The position numbers were made by a program, and so were the translations under genes. Of a stretch of DNA of 64,000 nucleotides, positions 1 through 11,397 are shown one piece after another (position 1 is the first letter of the stretch; each line of letters begins with the position of its first letter). This DNA is from Streptomyces sp. NBC_01142 (GTDB lineage: Bacteria; Actinomycetota; Actinomycetes; Streptomycetales; Streptomycetaceae). Location of the stretch: contig NZ_JAPEOR010000002.1 in NCBI RefSeq assembly GCF_026341125.1, positions 744,001 to 808,000 of the forward strand. Direction: 5' to 3'. The notes below the pieces were generated by a model. It searched no databases and was not told the origin of the DNA. It was given only the letters and a program-made list of their open reading frames with translations.

Positions 1-472
1 CGAGCTGCGCCAGCGTGTACTCGACCTGATTGCCGGCCTTGCGGACGTCCAGGCCCTCGCCGATGCAGAGGATCGGGGTCAGGCCGTGCCGGTAGGCCGC
101 CTTCACCTTGGCGTTGCAGAGCTCGTCCGTCTCGGCGTGGTACTGCCGGCGCTCGGAGTGGCCCACGGTGACGTAGGTGCACTTCAGCTTGGACAGCATC
201 GGGCCCGAGATCTCACCGGTGTACGCACCGGAGTCGTGCGCCGAGAGGTCCTGGGCGCCGTACTTGATCTTGAGCTTGTCACCGTCGACCAGGGTCTGCA
301 CGGACCGCAGGTCGGTGAAGGGCGGCAGAACGGCGACCTCGACGGCGTCGTAGTCCTTGTCCGCCAGGGCGAAGGAGAGCTTCTGGACGTGCGCGATGGC
401 CTCGAGGTGGTTGAGGTTCATCTTCCAGTTGCCCGCCATGAGCGGGAAACGGCCCTTGGCAATATCAGTCAT
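1..472 (-). CDS. tpiA: Triosephosphate isomerase, N-terminal part (cut by window edge)
   Basis: Interconverts dihydroxyacetone phosphate and glyceraldehyde 3-phosphate in cytoplasmic glycolysis. About 157 N-terminal residues are present; the rest lies beyond the left edge. The family signature GNWKMN contains the active-site lysine (Lys17 from the chosen ATG), and VGHSERR contains the electrophilic histidine (His105). The catalytic glutamate would lie outside the window. The ATG at 472 is 7 bases after the pgk stop, with the ribosome site inside the end of pgk, so the two genes are almost certainly cotranscribed and translationally coupled. Identity is very secure. Confidence 0.97.
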   Translation of the reverse strand, partial: MTDIAKGRFPLMAGNWKMNLNHLEAIAHVQKLSFALADKDYDAVEVAVLPPFTDLRSVQTLVDGDKLKIKYGAQDLSAHDSGAYTGEISGPMLSKLKCTYVTVGHSERRQYHAETDELCNAKVKAAYRHGLTPILCIGEGLDVRKAGNQVEYTLAQL

Positions 473-479
473 CAGGGGG

Positions 480-1691
480 TCAGTCCTCCAGTGCGGCGAG
501 GCCGGGGAGCGTCTTGCCCTCGAGGTACTCGAGGCTGGCGCCACCGCCGGTGGAAATGTGGCCGAATGCGTTCTCGTCGAAGCCCAGCGTGCGAACGGCC
601 GCGGCCGAATCGCCGCCGCCGACGACGGTGAAGCCGTGGCTGCCGAGCAGCGCCTGGGCGACGGCCTTGGTTCCCCCGGCGTAGTCGGGGTGCTCGAAGA
701 CGCCGACGGGGCCGTTCCAGAAGACGGTCTCGGCGTCGATGATCTTCGACGCGAACAGCTCTCGCGTCTTCGGGCCGATGTCCAGGCCCTCCTTGTCGGC
801 GGGGATCTTGTCCGCGTCGACCGTGATGAAGTCGGCCGGGGCCTTGGTCTTGAGGTCCGGGAACTCGCCCGAGGCCAGGACGTCGACCGGCAGCACGAGC
901 TCGACGCCGTTCTTCTCGGCGCGCTGCATGTACTCCCGGACGGTCGGGATCTGGTCCTCCTGCAGCAGCGAGATACCGACCTCGTGGCCCTGGGCCTTGA
1001 GGAAGGTGTACGCCATGCCGCCGCCGATCAGGATGCGGTCGGCCTTGCCGAGCAGCTGGTCGATGACGGCCAGCTTGTCGGAGACCTTGGCGCCGCCGAG
1101 GACGACCACGTACGGCCGGTTGACGGCGTCGGTGAGCTTCTTCAGGACGGCGACCTCGGTGGCGATGAGGTATCCGGCGGCGTGCGGCAGCCGGGCGGGG
1201 AGGTCGTAGACCGAGGCGTGCTTGCGGTGTACGGCTCCGAAGCCGTCGCCGACGTAAAGATCGGCGAGCTGCGCGAGCTGGTCGGCGAACGCGCCGCGCT
1301 CGGCGTCGTCCTTGGACGTCTCGCCGGCGTTGAAGCGCAGGTTCTCGATGACGGCGACCTGGCCGTCGGCGAGGCCCGCGACGACGGAGGTGGCGGACTC
1401 GCCGACGGTGTCGGTCGCGAACGCGACATCGGCGCCGAGGAGTTCACCGAGCCGCGCGGCGGCCGGGGCGAGCGAGAACACCGGGTCCGGAGCGCCCTTG
1501 GGGCGGCCCAGGTGGGAGGCGACGATGACGCGCGCACCCGCCTCGGCGAGCTTGGCGACCGTCGGCACAACAGCTCGGATACGGCCGTCGTCGGTGATGG
1601 TCGTGCCGTCGAGCGGCACGTTGAGGTCGGCGCGGACGAATACCCGCTTGCCCGCGACCCCTTCGGCGAGAAGTTCGTCGATCGTCTTCAT
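480..1691 (-). CDS. pgk: Phosphoglycerate kinase
   Basis: Transfers phosphate from 1,3-bisphosphoglycerate to ADP, the first ATP-yielding step of glycolysis. The 403-residue product has the usual family length. Visible marks are the N-terminal substrate motif RADLNVPLD, the mid-protein [11 protein letters not shown] segment and the C-terminal nucleotide-loop GGGDSAAA. The reading frame stays open 17 codons upstream, but the ATG at 1691 begins the standard N-terminus MKTIDELL, so that start is chosen. It lies between gap and tpiA on one strand. A hairpin between gap and pgk suggests partial termination or a processing point. Confidence 0.97.
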   Translation of the reverse strand: MKTIDELLAEGVAGKRVFVRADLNVPLDGTTITDDGRIRAVVPTVAKLAEAGARVIVASHLGRPKGAPDPVFSLAPAAARLGELLGADVAFATDTVGESATSVVAGLADGQVAVIENLRFNAGETSKDDAERGAFADQLAQLADLYVGDGFGAVHRKHASVYDLPARLPHAAGYLIATEVAVLKKLTDAVNRPYVVVLGGAKVSDKLAVIDQLLGKADRILIGGGMAYTFLKAQGHEVGISLLQEDQIPTVREYMQRAEKNGVELVLPVDVLASGEFPDLKTKAPADFITVDADKIPADKEGLDIGPKTRELFASKIIDAETVFWNGPVGVFEHPDYAGGTKAVAQALLGSHGFTVVGGGDSAAAVRTLGFDENAFGHISTGGGASLEYLEGKTLPGLAALED

Positions 1692-1823
1692 ATGTGCAGG
1701 ACTCCTAGAGAGCGGCTCCACGACGCGCGGGGAGCACAGCAACCATTGATTGAGTAGCCCCTGCGGCGAGCTGTCACGTCCGCGCGCGCGGGCGGCGGCT
1801 CAGCCGCAAAGGGTGACGTGCGT

Positions 1824-1863
1824 CAGGGCTCGAACCGCGCCGCATTGCGCTGCCCGAGCCCTG
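1824..1863 (-). terminator. Inverted repeat between gap and pgk
   Basis: Perfect 9-bp arms CAGGGCTCG and CGAGCCCTG enclose 22 bases that themselves contain GCGC repeats. It sits about 30 bases beyond the gap stop codon. There is no T-run, which is normal for Streptomyces terminators. It may act as an attenuator or mRNA-processing stem rather than a full stop, because pgk and tpiA follow on the same strand. Confidence 0.5.
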
Positions 1864-1893
1864 TCGTTCACATCGTGCTGCTCTCGTTGCTGA

Positions 1894-2925
<1,032 letters not shown>

Positions 2926-3025
2926 TTATCAGACGCCGGCGAGTTGTATGGGATGTCCCCGACCGCCTACGACCCTACCCCCCTGAGAGCCCCGGAGTGA
3001 CATCGAGAGGGTCCCTGCGTGGCAC

Positions 3026-3057
3026 CCCGTACCCCTACCGTCCAGTAGGGGTACGGG
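3026..3057 (-). terminator. Terminator hairpin of the carboxypeptidase gene
   Basis: A perfect 13-bp stem (CCCGTACCCCTAC and its complement) with a 6-base loop lies 46 bases beyond the stop of the carboxypeptidase gene at 3103. It separates that gene from the gap promoter region. Confidence 0.75.
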
Positions 3058-3102
3058 CCGCCGTGATCCGGGCCGCGGCGGTGCCGCTCCGACTACACGG
3101 AG

Positions 3103-6045
3103 TCAGCGGCGAAGGGCGCTCAGCGCCTTCCCGATCAGCTGCTTGCGGTCGGCCGCGCCGGGCACGTGCTCCAGGCCGAAGCCGAGCAGCACGGTGTCAC
3201 GCGTGGTGATCGCGCCCGCCGACGGGAAGAGATCCTGGCTGCGCGTCCAGTTTCCGCGCGGCGCCGGGCTGCCGTCCGGCGGACCTGCCGCCGTCCAGGA
3301 CCCCAGTGAGGTCTCGAAGCCCTCGGCTCCCTGCCCGCCGCCGGCCACCAGTCTGGTGTCGTCGAGGAAGAGGCCGCGGCCCCCGTCGCCGGAGTCGGTG
3401 ATGTACGAGACGGAGACCTCGATCTGCCTGCCCGCGTACGCGCTCAGATCGAAGGAGGCGGCCCGCCAGCCGTCGGAGGCTCCGGTGAAGGAGTTCCAGG
3501 CTCCGCTCGTGCCGCTCGCGGTGCAGTCGGCCGACCCGACGGTGAGGTAGTGCCGCAGGAACGGGTGCTGGTTGACGTAGAAGCCCTCGTCGCACTGGGT
3601 CGGGACGGTGGTGGTGGTCCCACCGTTGGCGTCCGGCAGCGTCGTCCAGTCGTCCCGGCCCACTGTGTGGACCTCGACGACCGCGTGGTCGTAGCCGGGC
3701 TCGGTGCTGAAGCTGAGCCGCAGGTTCAGGGCCGGTCTGTCGGCGGCGCTCGCGCCGGTCAGATCGAGCGGACGGGACAGGCGCATGTAGGAGGCGTTGC
3801 GGTGTGCGGCGGCCGCGTACCACTCGCCCTCGTAGGGCGAGAACGGCATCGTGGCGCCCGGGTAGTCGCCCGCGGCCGCGCCGCGGAACTGCGGGAACTC
3901 GCCGGGCGGCAGCACGTCCGAGGTGATGGTGTACGCGCCCGCGGCGTCCAGCGGGTTGCCGGGCGCGCCGGCCAGCTCCACCGAGCTGCCCGCGAGCCGT
4001 CCCGTACCGAGGAAGCCGGTGGCCCCGGCCAGTGAGGCGCGGCCCGAGGCACCGAGGTAGTACTGGGCGAAGTCGTCGCTCACCGCCCCGCCGAGGTTTG
4101 CGTTGCCGCCGGCGCGCTCGCCGGCGGTGAGGAGCTTCCCGCCCTCGTTGATGTACTCGCGTACGGCCTGGGTGGTGGACCAGGAGGGCGCAGCGGCCCC
4201 GGTGTACCAGACCGCGTTCCTGAAGTGGCTGAGCACGCCGAGCCGGTGCGGGGTCCCCTGCGTGGCGATGTCCCAGACGGCGCTGCGCTGCTTGCTGTCG
4301 GCGAGTGCCCTGGTGTACGCGGCGGTGTGCCGGGCCGGGGCGGTGCCGCCCTCTTCGGCGATCACCAGCGTGTCGGCGCGCGGCCGTTCGGCGACGGTGT
4401 ACGTGAAGTGCTCGCTGGAGGTGCCTTTCCCGTCCTTCGTACGACCGGTGAACCACACCTCGACCGTGTCTCCGACGTCGCCGTCCTGCACCTCGGCCCG
4501 GTACTCGTCGAAGCGGATGTTGTCCTCGCCGCCGTAGGTCTCGCCGCCCTTCCAGGGTATGAGCGCCTGGTCGTGCGTACGGCCGCCGTTGACGCGGTAC
4601 TTGAGCTCCTTGTCGCGCACGGACTTACGGGCGACGACGGACACTTCCTGGTCACCGCCGCGGGCGTAGGAGGTGGTGAACGGGTCGGGGGTGAAGTCCG
4701 CCGCCTTCAGACCGAGCGAGGAGGACGGCTGGTCGGGGTGGGCGGCGGTCTCGGCGACGGAGAGCGCGAACGGGATGTTCTTGGCGAACTCCTGCTGGAT
4801 GAGCTTCTCGTCGTCGGGGAAGGTGAAGACGGAGGCGCAGTCGGCCGCGTTCCAGGGGTCGTCGGGGTCGATCCGGGAGACGGTGGCGCAGGTCGACATC
4901 TCCGGGGTGTACATCATCATCCCGTTGACGTTGGCCGCGTGTCCGTCGGCCTCGCCGTTGGTGGTGTAGAGCTCGGAGGAGACCTGGGGGCGGTAGCCGG
5001 GGATCGCGGATTTCTCGGGCGTTCCGGCGAGCGACTTGTACAGGACGTCGTCCGGCGTCGGGGTGGCGACCTGCCAGCCGACTCCGTACAGGATCAGCTG
5101 GGCCGCGGAGTGGTAGTTGATGCCGTACTCGAAGCCGATGCGCTTTTGGAACGCATCGATGGCCTTGGTCTCGGGCTCGGAGGCCGGGCCGGTGCCGCGG
5201 AAGGTCTCACTGAAGGGGTCGGGGGACGAACCCTCGTTGTCGTAGCCCCACTTGTAGGTGAAGTTGCGGTTGAGGTCGACGCCGTCGCCGGGGGCGGTCC
5301 GGCCGTCGCCGTCGTTGTCGCGCAGGTTCTTGCGCCACTGCCGCTCGGCGGTGCCGGTGAATGTGTAGTCGTAGCCGTCGGGGTTGGCGGAGAGCACGAA
5401 CCACAGCTCGGTGGAGTCCACGATCCTGGTGATGCGCGGGTCCTTGCCGTACTGGGTGAGGTAATGGTGCATCAGCCGCCGGGTCATCTCGGGGGTGATC
5501 CACTCACGGGCGTGCTGGTTGGACATGTACAGCGTGGAGGGCTTTGAGCCGTCCATGGATTTCCTGGCGCCCTTGCTGAGCTTGAGGGCGAGGATGTCCT
5601 GGCCCTTGACGGTCCTGCCGATGCTGACGACCTTGGTGAGGCCGGGGTGGGCCCGGGCGGTGGCGAGGATCTCGCGCTGCAGCCCGCCCTCGCCGCTGTA
5701 CGGGCGGAAGACGCCGTCGCCCGCGGCCGCGACGCGCTTCTCCGCGGTGTCCGAGAGAGTGTGCTCGGCGAGGCCGACGCCCTGCTCGCGCAGTTCGCCC
5801 GCCTGCCGCTCGGTGAGGTGGAGCTCGATGGTGGCGATGCCCCTGTCGGGCACCTGCTCGCTCAGCTCATGGCCGTCGGCACCGGCCGCGAGGACCAGCG
5901 GTACCTGGGCCTTGGTGACTTTCGCGTGCCATACGGAGAGTTCGTCGCCGTCGCCCCCGGGTTCGGCCTGGGCGGTCGGTGCGGCTGCCAGTCCGGCGAT
6001 CAGGAGTGAAGCCGCGGCGAGGATCGATCTCGCTCTGCGTCTCAT
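3103..6045 (-). CDS. Secreted M14-family zinc carboxypeptidase, multidomain
   Basis: Predicted extracellular metallocarboxypeptidase that removes C-terminal amino acids. Residues 1-27 form a Sec signal peptide (arginine-rich start, hydrophobic core, AQA cleavage site). The M14 catalytic domain shows the zinc pair HAREW (His178 and Glu181), a third ligand in NYHSAAQ, the substrate-binding DLNRNF segment and a late catalytic-glutamate motif YTPEM. At 980 residues it is far longer than a plain M14 enzyme. The second half resembles the MAM/immune-inhibitor-A-like beta-rich domains of other secreted Streptomyces peptidases. It is probably monocistronic, with hairpins on both sides. Substrate unknown. 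Confidence 0.9.
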   Translation of the reverse strand: MRRRARSILAAASLLIAGLAAAPTAQAEPGGDGDELSVWHAKVTKAQVPLVLAAGADGHELSEQVPDRGIATIELHLTERQAGELREQGVGLAEHTLSDTAEKRVAAAGDGVFRPYSGEGGLQREILATARAHPGLTKVVSIGRTVKGQDILALKLSKGARKSMDGSKPSTLYMSNQHAREWITPEMTRRLMHHYLTQYGKDPRITRIVDSTELWFVLSANPDGYDYTFTGTAERQWRKNLRDNDGDGRTAPGDGVDLNRNFTYKWGYDNEGSSPDPFSETFRGTGPASEPETKAIDAFQKRIGFEYGINYHSAAQLILYGVGWQVATPTPDDVLYKSLAGTPEKSAIPGYRPQVSSELYTTNGEADGHAANVNGMMMYTPEMSTCATVSRIDPDDPWNAADCASVFTFPDDEKLIQQEFAKNIPFALSVAETAAHPDQPSSSLGLKAADFTPDPFTTSYARGGDQEVSVVARKSVRDKELKYRVNGGRTHDQALIPWKGGETYGGEDNIRFDEYRAEVQDGDVGDTVEVWFTGRTKDGKGTSSEHFTYTVAERPRADTLVIAEEGGTAPARHTAAYTRALADSKQRSAVWDIATQGTPHRLGVLSHFRNAVWYTGAAAPSWSTTQAVREYINEGGKLLTAGERAGGNANLGGAVSDDFAQYYLGASGRASLAGATGFLGTGRLAGSSVELAGAPGNPLDAAGAYTITSDVLPPGEFPQFRGAAAGDYPGATMPFSPYEGEWYAAAAHRNASYMRLSRPLDLTGASAADRPALNLRLSFSTEPGYDHAVVEVHTVGRDDWTTLPDANGGTTTTVPTQCDEGFYVNQHPFLRHYLTVGSADCTASGTSGAWNSFTGASDGWRAASFDLSAYAGRQIEVSVSYITDSGDGGRGLFLDDTRLVAGGGQGAEGFETSLGSWTAAGPPDGSPAPRGNWTRSQDLFPSAGAITTRDTVLLGFGLEHVPGAADRKQLIGKALSALRR

Positions 6046-6094
6046 GTGCCCCCCTTGCTGTCGTGTGCCACGAAGTGGTCAGAGGCCAGGCTCA

Positions 6095-6116
6095 TGACAC
6101 TTCATGATCATGTCAA
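6095..6116 (-). promoter_or_regulatory. Possible promoter/operator of the carboxypeptidase gene
   Basis: On the minus strand a consensus -35 hexamer TTGACA (6111-6116) is followed by a short inverted repeat TGACA...TGTCA (6095-6115) containing CATGATCATG. The -10 element is not clear, so this is a weak proposal. The dyad could bind a regulator. Confidence 0.35.
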
Positions 6117-6142
6117 CGGCGCGCTCTCGGCCGGACATGACG

Positions 6143-6176
6143 CCGCTGCCGGTGCCCGGGTGGGCACCGGCAGCGG
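6143..6176 (-). terminator. Terminator hairpin after whiA
   Basis: Perfect 15-bp GC-rich arms (6143-6157 and 6162-6176) with a GGGT loop lie 26 bases beyond the whiA stop codon. It is placed to end the uvrC-rapZ-yvcK-whiA transcript. Confidence 0.8.
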
Positions 6177-6201
6177 TGGGCTCGACGGGGAAGGCGGAAA
6201 C

Positions 6202-7191
6202 TCAGCCGACGAGGCTGTCGTCCATCTCCTCGGTGAGGTTGGATTCCGTACCGGGGATGCCGAGGTCCTGGGCCCTCTTGTCGGCCATCGCCAGCAGCCT
6301 GCGGATACGGCCCGCGACCGCGTCCTTCGTCAGCGGCGGGTCGGCGAGCGCGCCCAGCTCCTCCAGGGAGGCCTGCTTGTGCTCCATCCGCAGCCGTCCG
6401 GCGGCGGCGAGATGCTCGGGCACCTCCTCGGCGAGGATCTCCAGCGCACGCTGCACCCGGGCGCCGGCGGCGACCGCGGCGCGGGCGGAGCGGCGGAGGT
6501 TGGCGTCGTCGAAGTTGGCGAGGCGGTTGGCGGTGGCGCGCACCTCGCGCCGCATCCGCCGCTCCTCCCAGGCCAGTACCGACTCGTGCGCACCGAGCCG
6601 GGTCAGCAGCGCGCCGATCGCGTCCCCGTCGCGTACGACCACGCGGTCCACACCGCGTACCTCACGCGCCTTGGCGGCGATGGAGAGCCGGCGGGCCGCG
6701 CCGACCAGGGCGAGGGCCGCCTCCGGGCCAGGGCAGGTGACCTCCAGGGAGGAGGAGCGGCCCGGCTCGGTGAGCGAGCCGTGCGCCAGGAACGCGCCGC
6801 GCCAGGCGGCCTCCGCGTCACACGTGGCGCCGGAGACGACCTGCGGGGGCAGCCCCCGGATCGGGCGGCCACGGCCGTCGACCAGACCCGTCTGGCGGGC
6901 CAGCTGGTCACCGCCCGCAACCACCCGAACGACGTAACGGGAGCCGCGGCGCAGCCCCCCGGGCGCCATCACCATGAGCTCCGAGCTGTGCCCGAAGATC
7001 TCGAGAATGTCCCGCTTCAGCCGGCGCGCCGCGATCCCGGTGTCCAGCTCCGCCTCGATCACAATGCGGCCGCTGACCAGGTGCAGCCCGCCCGCGAACC
7101 GAAGAATCGCCGAGACCTCTGCCTTTCTGCAGCAGGTCCGGGTGACGGGAAGCCGGGAAATTTCGTCCTTCACCGCTGCCGTCATCGCCAT
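6202..7191 (-). CDS. whiA: Sporulation regulator WhiA
   Basis: DNA-binding developmental regulator that works with WhiB to trigger the switch from aerial growth to sporulation septation. The 329-residue protein has the family layout: an N-terminal LAGLIDADG-homing-endonuclease-like domain (to about residue 200) and a C-terminal helix-turn-helix domain with the conserved [17 protein letters not shown] segment. ATG at 7191 has GGAAGGAT upstream. An alternative ATG at 7185 overlaps the yvcK stop. Last gene of the overlapping uvrC-rapZ-yvcK-whiA cluster, ended by a hairpin at 6143. Identification is very secure. Confidence 0.97.
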   Translation of the reverse strand: MAMTAAVKDEISRLPVTRTCCRKAEVSAILRFAGGLHLVSGRIVIEAELDTGIAARRLKRDILEIFGHSSELMVMAPGGLRRGSRYVVRVVAGGDQLARQTGLVDGRGRPIRGLPPQVVSGATCDAEAAWRGAFLAHGSLTEPGRSSSLEVTCPGPEAALALVGAARRLSIAAKAREVRGVDRVVVRDGDAIGALLTRLGAHESVLAWEERRMRREVRATANRLANFDDANLRRSARAAVAAGARVQRALEILAEEVPEHLAAAGRLRMEHKQASLEELGALADPPLTKDAVAGRIRRLLAMADKRAQDLGIPGTESNLTEEMDDSLVG

Positions 7192-8216
7192 GGGCCGATC
7201 CTTCCATGCATCCGAAAAATACGGTCGTACGCGGCGGCCAACAGCTCCGGGTCGTGCTTCGGAACGCCATCGGGCGAGGCCACAGGGGCCAGCTCGACCG
7301 CGGCGCCGAACCGCTTGGCGGCATCGGAGAGGGACTCGCGGTCGGGCACAGCGGCCTCGTCGGCCAGCACCACGTCCAGGGCGAGTTTAGGCGCGTGTCG
7401 TCCCAAAACCTCCAAATGACGCTGCGGTGAGAAGCCTTCTGTTTCGCCGGGCTGCGGGGCGAGGTTGAGCGAGAGGATCCTGCGGGCCTTTGTCTCGATC
7501 AGCGCGTCCAGCAGCTCCGGCACCAGCAGATGCGGAATCACCGAGGAGAACCAGGAGCCCGGGCCCAGCACCACCCAGTCGGCGTCCAGGACGGCGGCGA
7601 CGGCCTCGGGAACGGCGGGCGGGTCGTGCGGGACCAGGTGCACGGACTGCACCTCACCAGGGGTGAGCGCGACCGTCGCCTGGCCCCGCACCGTGGATAT
7701 CTCGTCCGGGCGCGTCGCGTCATGGCCCCGTACGAGTGCCTGCAGCTCCAGCGGCACGGCGGACATCGGCAGCACCCGGCCGTGCGCGCCGAGCAGCTTG
7801 CCGACCAGGTCCAGGGCCTGGACATGGTCGCCGAGCTGCTCCCACAGCGCCACGATCAGCAGATTGCCGACCGCGTGTTCATGCAGCTCACCCCGGGACT
7901 GGAAGCGGTGCTGGATGACGCGGGACCAGGTCTGGCCCCAGTCGTCGTCGCCGCACAGCGCCGCCAGGGCCTTGCGGAGATCGCCGGGCGGCAGCACGCC
8001 GAGCTCCTCACGGAGCCGGCCGCTGGAGCCGCCGTCGTCGGCGACGGTGACGACCGCCGTCAGGTCACCAGTGATACGGCGCAGTGCAGTGAGCGACGCG
8101 GACAGGCCCATGCCGCCGCCGAGTGCGACGACCTTGGGGTGAGCACCGCGTTTACGTCCCGACAGCGGGGGCGTGGACCTGCGCAGCCGCCGCAGACGGA
8201 GGTTGCGTCCGGTCAC
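7182..8216 (-). CDS. yvcK: YvcK/CofD-like gluconeogenesis factor
   Basis: Member of the YvcK family, which binds UDP-sugars and affects carbon metabolism and cell-wall homeostasis in other Gram-positive bacteria. The glycine-rich [10 protein letters not shown] nucleotide-binding loop near residue 30 and [16 protein letters not shown] are clear family marks. The first 25 or so residues are a basic extension. The GTG start overlaps the rapZ stop by 4 bases (GTGA), and its own end overlaps the whiA start region, so the genes are translationally coupled. Confidence 0.93.
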   Translation of the reverse strand: MTGRNLRLRRLRRSTPPLSGRKRGAHPKVVALGGGMGLSASLTALRRITGDLTAVVTVADDGGSSGRLREELGVLPPGDLRKALAALCGDDDWGQTWSRVIQHRFQSRGELHEHAVGNLLIVALWEQLGDHVQALDLVGKLLGAHGRVLPMSAVPLELQALVRGHDATRPDEISTVRGQATVALTPGEVQSVHLVPHDPPAVPEAVAAVLDADWVVLGPGSWFSSVIPHLLVPELLDALIETKARRILSLNLAPQPGETEGFSPQRHLEVLGRHAPKLALDVVLADEAAVPDRESLSDAAKRFGAAVELAPVASPDGVPKHDPELLAAAYDRIFRMHGRIGPWR

Positions 8217-9151
8217 TCGCGCCCCATGTCACGGTGGACGACGACGGTCTCGATTCCCTCGGTGCCGAGACGGGCGGCCAGCTTCTCGGACATGGCGACG
8301 GAGCGGTGCTTGCCACCCGTACAGCCCACGGCGATGGTGACGTACCGCTTGCCCTCGCGGCGGTAGCCGGCGGCGATCAGCTCGAGCAGCTCGGTGTACT
8401 GGTCCAGGAACTCCTTGGCGCCCGGCTGGTTGAAGACATAACCCGACACCTCTTCGTTGAGGCCGGTGAACGGGCGCAGCTCCGGGACCCAGTGCGGGTT
8501 GGGCAGGAAGCGGCAGTCCACCACCAGGTCGGCGTCGACCGGCAGGCCGTACTTGTAGCCGAAGGACATCACCGTGGCACGCAGCTCCGGCTCCTCGTCG
8601 CCCGCGAACTGGGCGTCCATCTTGGCGCGCAGTTCGTGGACGTTGAGGCTGGAGGTGTCGATCACCAGGTCGGCGTCGCCGCGCAGCTCGCGCAGCAGAT
8701 CGCGCTCGGCGGCGATGCCGTCGACGATCCGGCCGTCGCCCTGGAGGGGGTGCGGCCGGCGGACCGACTCGAAGCGGCGCACCAGTGCGTCGTCGGAGGA
8801 TTCCAGGAACACGATCCGCCGGGTGACCTGCTTGGATTCGAGGTCGGCCAGGGACTCGCGGAGGTTGTCGAAGAACCGCCTGCCCCGTACGTCGACGACG
8901 ACGGCGATCCTGGCGACATTGCCCTGCGAGCGGGCGCCGAGCTCCACCATCGTGGGGATCAGCGCGGGCGGCAGGTTGTCTACGACGAACCAGCCGAGGT
9001 CCTCCAGACACTTCGCCGCCGTGCTGCGCCCGGCTCCGGACATGCCGGAGATGATCACCAGCTCGGGGATGGCTGCCTCTGTGGCTTCGGCGGGCTCGGT
9101 TCCATTGCCCGTACTCACGTCTGCTGCTCCGTCTCCATCGTGCTCAGTCAT
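8213..9151 (-). CDS. rapZ: RapZ-family nucleotide-binding protein
   Basis: P-loop protein of the RapZ (YvcJ) family. In enterobacteria RapZ binds a small RNA controlling glucosamine-6-phosphate synthesis; the role in actinomycetes is not established. Walker [10 protein letters not shown] is at residues 36-44, after a 28-residue acidic leader. The conserved C-terminal [16 protein letters not shown] segment is present. ATG overlaps the uvrC stop by 4 bases. The 312-residue length is a little above typical because of the leader. Confidence 0.94.
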   Translation of the reverse strand: MTEHDGDGAADVSTGNGTEPAEATEAAIPELVIISGMSGAGRSTAAKCLEDLGWFVVDNLPPALIPTMVELGARSQGNVARIAVVVDVRGRRFFDNLRESLADLESKQVTRRIVFLESSDDALVRRFESVRRPHPLQGDGRIVDGIAAERDLLRELRGDADLVIDTSSLNVHELRAKMDAQFAGDEEPELRATVMSFGYKYGLPVDADLVVDCRFLPNPHWVPELRPFTGLNEEVSGYVFNQPGAKEFLDQYTELLELIAAGYRREGKRYVTIAVGCTGGKHRSVAMSEKLAARLGTEGIETVVVHRDMGRE

Positions 9152-11145
9152 GTCGTGCTGCCCCCGTCGTTCTCTTCAATGATCTCTCCTGTTGCCGTAT
9201 TCACGGCAGGCGCGGCCGGAGCCGCCTGGGCGAGGGCCACGACAACGGACTCCGCCGTCTTGCGGCCCATGCCGGGAACCTCGCAGATCTGCTCGATTGT
9301 CGCCTGCTTCAGCCGCTTCACCGATCCGAAATGCTTGATCAGAGCCTGTTTACGCGTTTCACCCAGGCCGGGTACGGCGTCCAGCGGGCTGGTCCTGATG
9401 CGCTTGGTCCGCTTGGAGCGCTGGTAACGGATGGCGAAGTCGTGAGCCGTGTCACGGACGCGCTGCAGGAGATACAGCCCCTCGCTGGAGCGGGGCAGGA
9501 CCACCGGGTCGTCGTCCTGCGGAAGCCAGACCTCCTCGAGGCGCTTGGCCAGACCGCAGACGGCGACATCGTCGATGCCGAGCTCGTCGAGAGCGCGCTG
9601 GGCGGCGGCCACCTGGGGCTGTCCACCGTCGACGACGACCAGCTGGGGAGGGTACGCGAAACGCTTGGGCTTCCCGTCGTCCTCGGGGACGTCGTCCCCG
9701 ATCCACTCGCCCGTCTTGTCCTTCTCCGCGAGATAGCGCCTGAAGCGGCGGCTGATCACCTCGTGCATGGACCGGACGTCGTCCTGCCCCTCGCCGTGCC
9801 AGATTTGCGTGTCTCCGACCCGGCCTCTGATCTGGAAGCGGCGGTACTCGCTCTTGCGGGGCAGTCCGTCCTCGAAGACCACCATGGACGCCACCACGTC
9901 CTCGCCCTGGAGATGCGAGATGTCGAAGCACTCGATCCGCAGCGGCGCCGAGTCCAGGCCGAGGGCCTCGGCGATCTCCTCCAGCGCGCGCGAGCGGGTG
10001 GTGAGATCACTGGCCCGCTTGGTCTTGTGCAGGCCGAGCGCCTGCAGCGCATTGCGCTGGACCGTTTCCATCAGGGCTTTCTTGTCGCCGCGCTGCGGGA
10101 TGCGCAGCGAGACATTCGCCCCGCGTCGGCCGCTCAGCCACTGGGTGACGGCGTCGGTGTCCTCGGGGAGGGCCGGGACGAGGACCTCCTTGGGGACGGC
10201 GTCGCCGCGCTCCTCGCCGTACAACTGCTGCAGCGCGTGCTCGACGAGGCCGGCGGTGTCGACGGCCTCGACCTTGTCGGTGACCCAGCCGCGCTGACCC
10301 CGGACGCGTCCGCCGCGGACATGGAAGATCTGCACGGCGGCCTCGAGCTCGTCCTCGGCGACGGCGATCAGATCGGCGTCGGTGGCGTCGGCCAGCACGA
10401 CGGCGTTCTTCTCCAGGGCCCGCTTGAGGGCCTCTATGTCGTCGCGCAGGCGGGCCGCCTTCTCGTACTCCATCTCGTCGGCGGCCGCCATCATCTGCTT
10501 CTCCAGGCGCCGGATGTAGGTGCCGGTGCGGCCGGCCATGAAGTCGCAGAACTCCTCGGCCAGTTCACGGTGCTCCTCGGGGGTCACCCGGCCCACGCAG
10601 GGCGCGGAGCACTTGCCGATGTAGCCGAGCAGACAGGGTCGCCCCTTCTGGGCGTGGTTCTTGAACACCCCGGAGGAGCAGGTGCGTACGGGAAAGACAC
10701 GGAGCATCAGGTCGACGGTCTCGCGGATCGCCCAGGCATGGCCGTACGGACCGAAGTAGCGCACGCCCTTCTTCTTGGCGCCACGCATCACCTGGACCCG
10801 CGGGAACTCCTCATTGAGGGTGACCGCGAGATACGGATAGCTCTTGTCGTCGCGGTACTTGACGTTGAACCGGGGGTCGTACTCCTTGATCCAGGAGTAC
10901 TCCAGCTGCAGCGCCTCGACCTCGGTGGAGACGACGGTCCACTCGACGGAGGCCGCCGTGGTGACCATGGTGCGGGTGCGCGGGTGGAGATTCGCCACGT
11001 CCTGGAAGTAGTTGGCGAGGCGCTGGCGCAGGCTTTTTGCCTTCCCGACGTAGATCACCCGGCGGTGCTCGTCGCGGAATTTGTAGACCCCCGGCGAGTC
11101 GGGGATCTGTCCCGGCTTGGGGCGGTAGCTGGAGGGGTCTGCCAT
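9148..11145 (-). CDS. uvrC: Excinuclease ABC subunit C
   Basis: Makes the dual incisions in nucleotide excision repair after UvrA/UvrB damage recognition. The 665-residue protein has an N-terminal GIY-YIG nuclease domain (PGVYKF, Tyr21; VIYVGKAKS, Tyr32), a UVR motif region, the RNase H-like C-terminal nuclease half and terminal helix-hairpin-helix motifs ([19 protein letters not shown]). The frame is open 13 codons further upstream, but ATG at 11145 gives the standard [12 protein letters not shown] start. It also sits 7 bases after a RecA-NDp -10 box, implying a leaderless, damage-inducible transcript. First gene of the cluster ending with whiA. Confidence 0.97.
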   Translation of the reverse strand: MADPSSYRPKPGQIPDSPGVYKFRDEHRRVIYVGKAKSLRQRLANYFQDVANLHPRTRTMVTTAASVEWTVVSTEVEALQLEYSWIKEYDPRFNVKYRDDKSYPYLAVTLNEEFPRVQVMRGAKKKGVRYFGPYGHAWAIRETVDLMLRVFPVRTCSSGVFKNHAQKGRPCLLGYIGKCSAPCVGRVTPEEHRELAEEFCDFMAGRTGTYIRRLEKQMMAAADEMEYEKAARLRDDIEALKRALEKNAVVLADATDADLIAVAEDELEAAVQIFHVRGGRVRGQRGWVTDKVEAVDTAGLVEHALQQLYGEERGDAVPKEVLVPALPEDTDAVTQWLSGRRGANVSLRIPQRGDKKALMETVQRNALQALGLHKTKRASDLTTRSRALEEIAEALGLDSAPLRIECFDISHLQGEDVVASMVVFEDGLPRKSEYRRFQIRGRVGDTQIWHGEGQDDVRSMHEVISRRFRRYLAEKDKTGEWIGDDVPEDDGKPKRFAYPPQLVVVDGGQPQVAAAQRALDELGIDDVAVCGLAKRLEEVWLPQDDDPVVLPRSSEGLYLLQRVRDTAHDFAIRYQRSKRTKRIRTSPLDAVPGLGETRKQALIKHFGSVKRLKQATIEQICEVPGMGRKTAESVVVALAQAAPAAPAVNTATGEIIEENDGGSTT

Positions 11146-11152
11146 GCCGTCC

Positions 11153-11175
11153 ACCCTACTGGCGGGCGGTGACAG
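11153..11175 (-). promoter_or_regulatory. RecA-NDp/PafBC-type promoter of uvrC
   Basis: Minus-strand TGTCACCG (11167-11174), then 8 bases, then TAGGGT (11153-11158), fits the DNA-damage promoter pattern TTGTCR-N11-TAnnnT. A C replaces the first T and CCG replaces the common GTG. Only 7 bases separate the -10 box from the uvrC ATG, so transcription probably starts at or next to that ATG. Confidence 0.65.
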
Positions 11176-11188
11176 TGCGGTCATGAAC

Positions 11189-11223
11189 GGGCGCCCGGCA
11201 CTGTGGGGAGGTGCCGGGCGCCC
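11189..11223 (-). terminator. Terminator hairpin before uvrC
   Basis: Perfect 13-bp arms (GGGCGCCCGGCAC and its complement) with a 9-base loop, just beyond the stop of the small gene ending at 11230. It isolates that gene from the uvrC promoter. Confidence 0.75.
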
Positions 11224-11229
11224 GGGTAC

Positions 11230-11397
11230 TCAAACGCGGCGGCTCAGGCGCGGCGCCGTCACACCGCACAGGGCAAGTGCCGCGACGGCGCCCGCCGCGG
11301 TGGCTGCCGAGGCGACGGTGACCGCGCTGTCTTCGCTGCCCGCCTCGACTTCACTGCCTTCTCGGCCTTCGCTGTCTTCGCTGTTTTTGTTGCCCAT
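11230..11397 (-). CDS. Small membrane protein, 55 residues, unknown
   Basis: A short acidic and serine-rich N-terminus (MGNKNSEDSEGREGSE) is followed by one Ala/Val/Leu-rich membrane segment (about residues 27-47) and a basic tail PRLSRRV, suggesting a single-pass protein with a cytoplasmic C-terminus. The start is chosen for its strong ribosome site GGGAGGAA, 6 bases before the ATG at 11397. The longer open frame upstream lacks such a site. A hairpin follows the stop. No family recognised. Confidence 0.6.
   Translation of the reverse strand: MGNKNSEDSEGREGSEVEAGSEDSAVTVASAATAAGAVAALALCGVTAPRLSRRV

Noticed and set aside
4225..5547. Open frame opposite the carboxypeptidase gene, and similar antisense frames opposite uvrA, uvrB, SNF2 and hrpB
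   Set aside because: Composition is dominated by Val/Gly/Arg/Leu with no motif; all are antisense shadows.
9331..11172. Long open frame on the plus strand opposite uvrC (613 codons)
   Set aside because: It mirrors uvrC codon by codon, has no family motif, and such frames are usual in GC-rich DNA.
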